A stretch of 30,978 nt of DNA from Syntrophaceae bacterium UBA5744 (GTDB taxonomy: Bacteria; Desulfobacterota; Syntrophia; Syntrophales; UBA2192). Positions 25,776 through 30,978 of the stretch are shown here, piece by piece (position 1 is the stretch's first letter; every line of letters begins with the position of its first letter). The stretch covers positions 32,167-63,144 of the forward strand of contig DIFQ01000040.1 of NCBI GenBank assembly GCA_002419215.1, read 5' to 3'. The notes under the pieces were generated by a model that was not told where the DNA came from, did no database searches, and saw nothing but the letters and a program-made list of their open reading frames with translations. The position numbers and the translations under genes are program-made.

Positions 25776-25842
25776 GACCTTTGGGCTATCGATCATCCAA
25801 AATCATCATTATTCATCGAACAGGTTAGCAATAGGTTAGCAA
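25776..25842. repeat. Direct repeats next to the attachment site (possible recombinase arm sites)
   Basis: AGGTTAGCAA occurs at 25822-25831 and again at 25833-25842. In addition GACCTTTGGGCTAT (25776-25789) repeats the tRNA anticodon-arm bases GACCTTTGGGTTAT (25677-25690) with one difference. Closely spaced short repeats beside att are typical of integrase arm-binding sites. Confidence 0.45.
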
Positions 25843-25874
25843 GAAATCTTTCATCGTCCTGTGAGGCTGCTGCC

Positions 25875-27056
25875 ATGGAGAGAAAGAGAACTAGGTTTAC
25901 CGGTGTCTATGAACGAAAGGCCGAGGTCAGAAAGTTCAAGAATAAGCCCGATATCTGTTATGACATCACATATAAGTCCGACAAAAAGCTCGTCTGGGAA
26001 AAAGTCGGATGGCAATCTGATGGATATTCGGCAGTCCTTGCTTCCCAGGTTCGCTCCGAGCGACTGAGATCCATGCGCCACGGCCAGGACCTCCCCAAGA
26101 AAAAGAAGAGCGCTCCACTCTTTCGGGATATTGCCAAGCGCTATCAGGAATGGTCCGAAGATAATAAAAAAGGTAAGGGCGCAGAGGACAAGTCCCGGTA
26201 TGATAACCATCTGAAGCATCGTTTTGAAGAGAGGCGCATGGATGGCATCTCGCCCTTTGACCTGGAGAGAATGAAGGTTGAGATGGTCGGAGCCGGACTT
26301 TCTCCAAAAACCATTTCCCACTGTCTCGCCTTGGTCAGGCAGATATATAACAAGGCCCGTGATTGGGGCCTTTATGCCGGCGAAAATCCTGTCTCGAAAG
26401 TAAAAAAGCCCATCATCAGAAACCAGCGCCAGCGTTTCTTTTCATTCGAGGAAGCTGTCACTCTTCTCGCGGCCCTCCGCCAAGACAAGCGCAGAAAAAA
26501 GAATCCAGGAGAGCTGAAGGATACGAAGCTCCACGACATGGCTCTTATTTCGCTTCATTCAGGGGCCAGAGCGGGCGAGATCTTCAACCTGAAGGTCCAG
26601 GACGTAGATTTCGAAACGAGCCTCCTGGCGCTAGTTGATACGAAGAACAATGAAACCCGTCATGCAATCATGACCGAGGCTGTTCGCAAGATTCTGGAGA
26701 GCCGGATGCCCAGAGCGCCGAACACCTATATTTTTACAGACCGGCAGGGAAGAAAGATCAAGGAAGTATCAAACGCCTTCGAGAGAGTCATTGACGGCCT
26801 CGGCTTCAATGCTGGTGTCACTGATCCGAGGCAAAAGCTGACCTTCCACTCATTAAGGCATACGTTCGCTTCATGGCTTGCACTGCGCGGCGAGACAATC
26901 CAAACGATCGCCGAGCTGTTGGGTCACAAGACTTTGCAAATGACCATGAGATACAGCCACCTCACGAAGGATCATAAGCGACGGGCCGTCCTAGGCCTCG
27001 AGAAGGATTTTGCAAGAAGCAAGAGCAAGGTGAAGCCGCAGCCGGCTAGTGCATAG
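25875..27056 (+). CDS. Tyrosine-type site-specific integrase
   Basis: 393 residues. It carries out integration and excision at the tRNA-Met site. The N-terminal about 75 residues are basic, an arm-binding type domain. A SAM-like core-binding domain lies at about 80-185, with LFRDIAKRYQEW and LSPKTISHCLALVRQIYNKARDWGL. The catalytic domain follows with Arg232 (SGARAGEI), Lys257, His325-x-x-Arg328 (HSLRHTFAS), His351 (LLGHKT) and nucleophile Tyr360 (MRYSHL). All catalytic residues are present, so it is probably active. ATG at 25875; its ribosome-binding site is weak. A hairpin terminator follows. Confidence 0.95.
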   Translation: MERKRTRFTGVYERKAEVRKFKNKPDICYDITYKSDKKLVWEKVGWQSDGYSAVLASQVRSERLRSMRHGQDLPKKKKSAPLFRDIAKRYQEWSEDNKKGKGAEDKSRYDNHLKHRFEERRMDGISPFDLERMKVEMVGAGLSPKTISHCLALVRQIYNKARDWGLYAGENPVSKVKKPIIRNQRQRFFSFEEAVTLLAALRQDKRRKKNPGELKDTKLHDMALISLHSGARAGEIFNLKVQDVDFETSLLALVDTKNNETRHAIMTEAVRKILESRMPRAPNTYIFTDRQGRKIKEVSNAFERVIDGLGFNAGVTDPRQKLTFHSLRHTFASWLALRGETIQTIAELLGHKTLQMTMRYSHLTKDHKRRAVLGLEKDFARSKSKVKPQPASA

Positions 27057-27088
27057 ATGATCTTCGGGGATAGGGTTCGCGACCCGAC

Positions 27089-27112
27089 AAGAGGGGGATT
27101 CCCTCCCCTCTT
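27089..27112 (+). terminator. Hairpin after the integrase gene
   Basis: AAGAGGGG (27089-27096) pairs with CCCCTCTT (27105-27112) around an eight-base loop. No long T-run follows, so it is moderate as a terminator. Confidence 0.5.
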
Positions 27113-27151
27113 CCCCGGATGATTCAAGGGAACTGGAGAGTGGAGCCAGGT

Positions 27152-28099
27152 ATGAACAAAGAAGAGAAAGCCTGTCTGGAAAAATTCTTCCAGTATGAGT
27201 GGTGTCCGCTGTTTGGCGTTCTGCCTGAATATGAAAATTTCTCGGACCCCATGGTTCACCGTTTCATAAATACCGTCGAGAAAGCCCGCAACTTCTTGGG
27301 TGGAGCCCCTTTAGGAGCTCGTCAATATCTCTACGATTCATATAGACAAATTTTGGTCCGCGAGGGCATCTGTTCAACCACTCCCGCGAGCAAGATTGTC
27401 GATCCTTATTGTCCGAGTATCGATGAAATTAAGAATGAAGTTAACTCGATATATAGGCTCCTGCTTGAGCTTACCTGGAGAATAACAAAAAAAGGTCCGA
27501 CGAGGCCGGATACGATCAATAATGCTACTCGGACTTTGATGAAAGAATTCAAGATTGATGATGCAGGAATTCTTGCAGCTAGAGATTTGCAGAAGCAAAT
27601 GAAAGGCAATCGTGACGATAAATGGAATAATATATGCGGCAGGGCGAAGCAAATAATCAACGGCGCCGGATATGCCCCCAAGAAAAAAAGGACCCTTCAT
27701 GCCTATCTGGATGACGATCAAGCTCTTGCGATATTTTCGATCTTGATGTGTTATTCAGCGATGAAAAAAATCGTCATGAAAGGAGAGTCAATAGAGTTTT
27801 TCATGGGATTTGATCAGGCTGATATAATTTTAAATAGGATAATAGAAGCCCATGTTGGAATGAGTAAAAGAGTTGTTTGGGGGATTGAAGGTAAAAAAGT
27901 AGTTAAAAAGGTCCAAACACCTGAATTGACCCAGCAGAAATACTCTAGATGGCAAAGGCTGGCTAATGAAATATGGAATAGGAAAAATCATTCTGAATGG
28001 GGTAACTCCCGAGTCGCAGGAAAGATCAAGGAAGAACACCCACGAATTACTGAACAACAGGCAACGATAGCCAAACAGATCCGCAAGCCTGATTTCTAA
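27152..28099 (+). CDS. Unknown island protein with putative C-terminal DNA-binding region
   Basis: 315 residues from the ATG at 27152, which has GGAG six bases upstream; an ATG at 27119 has no site. No signal or membrane segment. The N-terminus is helical (MNKEEKACLEKFFQYEW). The middle (about 170-245) includes LHAYLDDDQALAIFSILMCYSAMKKIVMKGES. The C-terminus (about 265-315) is basic and reads like a winged-helix or primer-type DNA-binding end: WQRLANEIWNRKNHSEWGNSRVAGKIKEEHPRITEQQATIAKQIRK. I do not recognise the family. It is distinctly AT-rich compared with the host genes and lies just after the integrase, as accessory-element regulators or cargo often do. Confidence 0.7.
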   Translation: MNKEEKACLEKFFQYEWCPLFGVLPEYENFSDPMVHRFINTVEKARNFLGGAPLGARQYLYDSYRQILVREGICSTTPASKIVDPYCPSIDEIKNEVNSIYRLLLELTWRITKKGPTRPDTINNATRTLMKEFKIDDAGILAARDLQKQMKGNRDDKWNNICGRAKQIINGAGYAPKKKRTLHAYLDDDQALAIFSILMCYSAMKKIVMKGESIEFFMGFDQADIILNRIIEAHVGMSKRVVWGIEGKKVVKKVQTPELTQQKYSRWQRLANEIWNRKNHSEWGNSRVAGKIKEEHPRITEQQATIAKQIRKPDF

Positions 28100-28204
28100 C
28101 CGCATTTCCCCAAAATGCCCTGTCAAGCATAAATCGTTTTCCATCCAATCTTGAACTCATTGTAATTCCACTATTATTTATGCGCATTAAAATACTTTGC
28201 ACAA

Positions 28205-28218
28205 CCCCCCCCGGGGGG
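28205..28218. promoter_or_regulatory. C8G6 palindromic block before the helix-turn-helix gene
   Basis: Eight C followed by six G in an otherwise AT-rich intergenic region, 53 bases before the start of the small HTH gene at 28271. It is flanked by TTTGCAC on the left and TGCATGCA on the right. It may be an operator or a hairpin; no T-run follows. Confidence 0.3.
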
Positions 28219-28270
28219 TCGCGTGCATGCAGTGTAAAATCATGGCCAATAACAAAGGGGGTCATTGGAC

Positions 28271-28480
28271 ATGCATCATGATCATAAAAAAAAGTTTCTG
28301 ACTCCGGAGGATATCGCAACCGATTACCGGTTGTCGGTTGGCCATCTTGCAAATTTGCGATGCAAGCGTTTGGGCTGCCGATTCTATCGTGTAGGCAGGA
28401 AAATTTTATATGACGCAGACGACTGGGACAGATGGATCAGATCACAGCCAGTCCTGACCCGGGAAAGCCTGCCAGAGTGA
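28271..28480 (+). CDS. Small helix-turn-helix protein (AlpA/excisionase type)
   Basis: 69 residues. It matches the short MerR-like/AlpA pattern: LTPEDIATDYRLSVGHLANLRCKRLGCRFYRVGRKILYDADDWDRWI. That is a helix-turn-helix followed by a beta wing (RVGRKILYD) and a final Trp-rich helix. Such proteins regulate integrase genes or act as excision directionality factors. ATG at 28271 with AGGGGG ten bases upstream; the in-frame TTG at 28265 is too close to that site. It is followed 46 bases later by a second protein of the same class. Confidence 0.8.
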   Translation: MHHDHKKKFLTPEDIATDYRLSVGHLANLRCKRLGCRFYRVGRKILYDADDWDRWIRSQPVLTRESLPE

Positions 28481-28526
28481 ATTAGATAGAATAAGGGAAC
28501 GGCTTTTTGCACACAGACGCCACGGT

Positions 28527-28733
28527 ATGAAACAGAACCTTTCCATCAATGAAGCCGCCGATCTTTTAGGCACGAGCGCTCGGACTATTTACCGCCTGGT
28601 TTCGGATGGTGAACTTGTCGGCTTCAAAGTCAGAAATGCATTAAGGATCACGGGGGAATCATTGGAATCGTATCGTCGAAGACAGATTGCTATTTACCAA
28701 TCGGCAAATGGAATAAATATTGTCCAGGAGTGA
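28527..28733 (+). CDS. Excisionase-family helix-turn-helix protein
   Basis: 68 residues: LSINEAADLLGTSARTIYRLVSDGELVGFKVRNALRITGESLESYRRRQ, the canonical excisionase-type (HTH_17) sequence with helix-turn-helix, wing and short recognition end. A candidate directionality factor for the integrase at 25875, or a repressor. No clear ribosome-binding site precedes the ATG. It lies in the same orientation after a related HTH gene, so the two may work as a pair. Confidence 0.82.
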   Translation: MKQNLSINEAADLLGTSARTIYRLVSDGELVGFKVRNALRITGESLESYRRRQIAIYQSANGINIVQE

Positions 28734-28803
28734 CAGGTGCTGCCTGTCATCTTTGATTTTGATCAGGCTTCCGTGTTTAATCATTGGCGACGACTCCTTT
28801 CCA

Positions 28804-28837
28804 GAGGGGTCCCGGTTGGTTCGCAACGGGGCCCCTC
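28804..28837 (+). promoter_or_regulatory. Long stem-loop in the leader of the 58-residue gene
   Basis: GAGGGGTCCCG (28804-28814) pairs with CGGGGCCCCTC (28827-28837), one G-T pair included, and a few further pairs close on a GTTCG loop. It ends 26 bases before the start codon. On the minus strand it would be followed by TTTTTATT, so it could also end antisense transcription. Confidence 0.5.
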
Positions 28838-28863
28838 AATAAAAATACCGGGAGGATTTTATC

Positions 28864-29040
28864 ATGTCTGACAAAGTATTTTTTGAGCAAGCGGTTGCGA
28901 AGATTTATCGTCAAGGCGGCAAATCGAAGGCGGAAAGCATTAAAGAGGCCATGGTTAGGTTTCCCGAGGCGCACTCCGAGTTCATCAAGCGTGTCAACAA
29001 CGGCGGCGCTTCTCTTTTAGAAGAGGCGCTCACAAAGTAG
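28864..29040 (+). CDS. Small unknown island protein (58 residues)
   Basis: The frame MSDKVFFEQAVAKIYRQGG... runs to LLEEALTK and a TAG at 29038-29040. It has no Cys or Trp, no membrane segment and a helical, charged composition. It has a very good ribosome-binding site (GGGAGGA) with regular spacing, which is why I call it despite its size. Family unknown. It lies 15 bases before the coiled-coil gene and is likely co-transcribed with it. Confidence 0.6.
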   Translation: MSDKVFFEQAVAKIYRQGGKSKAESIKEAMVRFPEAHSEFIKRVNNGGASLLEEALTK

Positions 29041-29055
29041 GTCCGCGAGGTGTTT

Positions 29056-29853
29056 ATGAAATCCGAACTGGCAGCGATCCACGAGAGGACCCTGTCGGCC
29101 TTAAAAGAAGTGCGGGCGCTACGGTCCATGGCCAACCTTTCGGACCATGAGCTCGAAAGGTTGGCCTGTTTGCTCGTGGAGTTGAGCGAGTTGTGCCCGC
29201 CCGAGCGTTTTGCCTGGGTCGATGGGCTTCCAGTGATCGATGTCGTAGCCGAACTCGTCAAAATCGAGCATGAAAGGAAGCTTTTACACATGAAGACAGT
29301 TGAAGAAAGAAAAAAAATGATGACCGATGCCCTTCTGGAAAAGTTGGAGTCTGCGAGTAAAAACGCGATCGCGGGGTTCGAGTCAGCCAAGATCGAAGTT
29401 GCAAGGCTACAGGAATCATTGGTGAAGTATAAGGCCCGTGAGTCAGAGATCGAGAGCCAGCTTCAAATCGCGAAAATGGAGGCCAGGCAGAGCTTCGAAT
29501 CCGGCAAGGACATCGGAACCCTGACTAGCAAGGCGGGCGATCTGAAGAGCGAGCTCGAAGTCGTGAGGGAGTCGGTCGAAGAGATCGAGGACATCAGGTT
29601 GCCCGCAGCGAGACAGGCCATGGATGATGTGGAGAATGCGCTGGGTGGTATCTTGTGTTCGGTCGCGGCCGAATACAGAATTGAGGTTCAGGAAGAGTTT
29701 GATCGTCATGTTGCAGAGCTCGAAGTCCTGCTTGAGGCATGGCCTAAAGTGGGTTACGAGTTGCACCGCATTCTGAAAAAGAAATCCTTCGTTCCTCTGC
29801 CTCCCTTGGCGTTTTCCAGCGGCCCTCTGGTCCACAGCTATTATCCTCGGTAA
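29056..29853 (+). CDS. Coiled-coil protein of unknown function
   Basis: 265 residues from the ATG at 29056 behind GAGGTG; an in-frame GTG two codons earlier overlaps that site. No signal or membrane segment. Residues about 70-215 are a long charged helix with heptad character, e.g. EHERKLLHMKTVEERKKMMTDALLEKLESA, VARLQESLVKYKARESEIESQLQIAK and LKSELEVVRESVEEIEDI. The N-terminus has LSDHELERLACLLVELSELCP. The C-terminus is Pro- and Phe-rich. Structural, scaffolding or nuclease-associated roles are possible, but none is supported. It forms an apparent operon with the 58-residue gene. Confidence 0.72.
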   Translation: MKSELAAIHERTLSALKEVRALRSMANLSDHELERLACLLVELSELCPPERFAWVDGLPVIDVVAELVKIEHERKLLHMKTVEERKKMMTDALLEKLESASKNAIAGFESAKIEVARLQESLVKYKARESEIESQLQIAKMEARQSFESGKDIGTLTSKAGDLKSELEVVRESVEEIEDIRLPAARQAMDDVENALGGILCSVAAEYRIEVQEEFDRHVAELEVLLEAWPKVGYELHRILKKKSFVPLPPLAFSSGPLVHSYYPR

Positions 29854-29943
29854 GGATCGCCTTAAGAACGCCGATCAGCGGCCCTGGTCGGGGGCCCCAG
29901 GGATAAAAGAACGGTCCCCATTAATTTTACTGAGGCATCCAGG

Positions 29944-30252
29944 ATGAGTAAGCAACTCACGAAAGACGCGACGAAATGTCCGCAAAGGGTCAGCTCCCGC
30001 CGACGCGTTCCGAAGTTCGAGCTGATTGATCATATTACAGCTGCTCGGGATCTTCGCGAGATCAACAGGATGCTAAATGACCTTGTCGAGACATTTGGCC
30101 GGTATGGCCTGCTGACAAAGGAGCCGCATAAATCCCTTCTGCAATGCTCGCTTCGTATTATCCAGGCCCGGTACGCGGCGAGCAACCTATTCCGCAGTCA
30201 ATATCCGGGGACTCCGGATCTCTATTTTAGGCAGGACGCTATCTGCAGGTGA
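29944..30252 (+). CDS. Unknown small basic island protein
   Basis: 102 residues. It begins with a basic, probably flexible stretch (MSKQLTKDATKCPQRVSSRRRVPKFEL). Then come helices with ITAARDLREINRMLNDLVETFGRYGLL and SLLQCSLRIIQARYAASNLF. No family recognised. A purine-poor leader with AGG close to the ATG gives weak initiation. A hairpin (CCCTGG/CCAGGG, about 29889-29908) lies upstream, similar in placement to the stem before the 58-residue gene. Confidence 0.55.
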   Translation: MSKQLTKDATKCPQRVSSRRRVPKFELIDHITAARDLREINRMLNDLVETFGRYGLLTKEPHKSLLQCSLRIIQARYAASNLFRSQYPGTPDLYFRQDAICR

Positions 30253-30641
30253 TGATTAAGATCCAGGGCGACATCGAAGGCAATCTATATATGACATTCC
30301 CCTACCCTTCAATTTTCCTCTTTCTTTTAATCCGATGGGTGCAGCGACGATATGCTCAGACTCCCCCCCCTCCCCTCTCAATATTCATTCCAGTATCTAT
30401 GGCAGTCCCCGTAAGAGCGGGTCCTGAGCGGGTCCTTGGTGGGGGGTATTAGATGGGGGTCAGGCCACCTCAGTTTTCGTGTCCGGGTGATGGGCCATTT
30501 GAAGGGGAAAAAGGGAGAAAGGCTTAATTTTATTGATATTTACAAGGCTCCCTTTAAGGCAGGTTTTCCCGATTGATTCATTTGCAAAGTGTCACGGTAG
30601 CACGCCATCTCAATATATCTGAATTTTAGAGGAGTCGAAAA
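30253..30641 (+). other. Intergenic region with short tandem repeat
   Basis: About 390 bases. A 67-codon frame (30249-30452) reads as low-complexity and proline-rich and is not called. It contains a run of eight C (near 30363-30370) and an exact tandem repeat GAGCGGGTCCT (30415-30425 and 30426-30436). No promoter is clear. Confidence 0.4.
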
Positions 30642-30978
30642 ATGGAAACCGAGAACTTGATTAAAGCAGGCTCTAAATGCTCCGCCATCACCATCAAGCC
30701 GGCTGATGTTCTCGACGGCTGCGGCGATTTATTGGAAGAGGCTCGTTGCCGCCGGTGGCTCATAAAACGGCTTCATCCTGATAAAATTAATTGTCCCTAC
30801 TGCGATATATCTGCGGAGGATGACCAGGGCGATGATCTTTTCGAGGGTAAGTGGATCATTTGTAAATCGTGCCAGAAGCATTATTCCGCCTTCTCCGGGA
30901 CCTGCCTGTCGGGGTTGCATCTGCGATACAGCGAATTCGTTCAATTATGTTTATTGGGTCTTCCGGGTTTGTTGTGCA
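30642..30978 (+). CDS. Zinc-ribbon protein of IS1595-transposase type, 3' end missing
   Basis: 112 residues to the window edge. ATG behind GAGGAG. After a 45-residue N-terminus, RRWLIKRLHPDKINCPYC and WIICKSCQKHYSAFSGTCLSG form a zinc ribbon with Cys51, Cys54, Cys74 and Cys77. The pattern followed by a hydrophobic helix matches the N-terminus of IS1595-family transposases (ribbon, then 'F-S-GT' segment). The catalytic domain, if present, lies outside the window. Alternatively it is a domesticated ribbon protein encoded by the island; the lack of visible inverted repeats upstream argues against a simple insertion sequence. Confidence 0.6.
   Translation, partial: METENLIKAGSKCSAITIKPADVLDGCGDLLEEARCRRWLIKRLHPDKINCPYCDISAEDDQGDDLFEGKWIICKSCQKHYSAFSGTCLSGLHLRYSEFVQLCLLGLPGLLC

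Larger units (their letters stand above)
25697..30978. mobile_element. Integrative element inserted in tRNA-Met (left end; right end beyond window)
   Basis: It starts at the broken tRNA-Met, followed within 180 bases by a tyrosine recombinase. It carries excisionase-type helix-turn-helix genes, unknown small ORFs and a transposase-like zinc ribbon. GC content is lower than the left chromosomal part, particularly at 25700-25870 and 27150-28200. No conjugation, capsid or replication gene is visible, so plasmid-, ICE- or phage-like nature cannot be decided. Confidence 0.75.

Noticed and set aside
27089..27112. Possible second att site at the GC hairpin after the integrase
   Set aside because: It shares no sequence with the tRNA-Met remnant; a terminator explains it.
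30249..30452. 67-codon plus-strand frame
   Set aside because: Low-complexity, proline-rich, no good ribosome-binding site; crosses a homopolymer and a tandem repeat.

Overview
The window looks like a chromosomal segment of a GC-rich anaerobic Desulfobacterota ("Deltaproteobacteria", Syntrophales/Syntrophobacterales-like) with a genomic island starting near its right end. The reasons are the folP-acpS-tsaE-lysC and tilS-ftsH gene order, a dihydropteroate synthase with a long N-terminal extension, a sigma-54 two-component system, a PEP-CTERM protein and an orphan NifX-type protein. Taxonomy is inferred from gene content only.

Region 1 (1-2100): the 5' end of a tRNA-Pro with its promoter, two small unknown minus-strand genes, an AI-2E family permease, and a strong terminator set inside a repeat-like spacer. 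Region 2 (2127-13860, minus strand): housekeeping genes carB, a ComEA-like secreted helix-hairpin-helix protein, lysC, tsaE, acpS, folP, ftsH, tilS and a gph-type HAD phosphatase. Several end-overlaps and internal promoters/terminators split them into transcription units. Region 3 (13900-17620): a plus-strand DUF2520 dehydrogenase-panB pair behind a GGA-rich leader that ends in a terminator. It is followed on the minus strand by a NifX-like gene with an in-frame UGA and by a YihY/BrkB membrane protein fused to a cyclic-nucleotide-binding domain.

Region 4 (17750-25390, plus strand) is the most interesting part. A membrane histidine kinase and an NtrC-type sigma-54 activator with two tandem Fis-type DNA-binding domains are followed by two paralogous exported Lys/Ala/Glu/Pro-rich proteins. 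Each paralogue has a sigma-54-like -24/-12 element 56-57 bp before its start codon. Next come a small putative lipoprotein, a lipoprotein M48 metalloprotease and a PEP-CTERM protein that also has a good -24/-12 match upstream. I infer a locally encoded envelope-response regulon, in which the kinase senses an envelope signal and the activator switches on the abundant-looking polyampholyte proteins.

Region 5 (25649-30978): the 3' half of a tRNA-Met gene, with its original terminator on the left, abuts AT-richer DNA that carries a tyrosine recombinase. This is the left attachment junction of an integrative element that runs off the window. Its visible content is a large unknown protein, two small helix-turn-helix proteins, several unknown small proteins, a coiled-coil protein and a truncated zinc-ribbon ORF of IS1595-transposase type.
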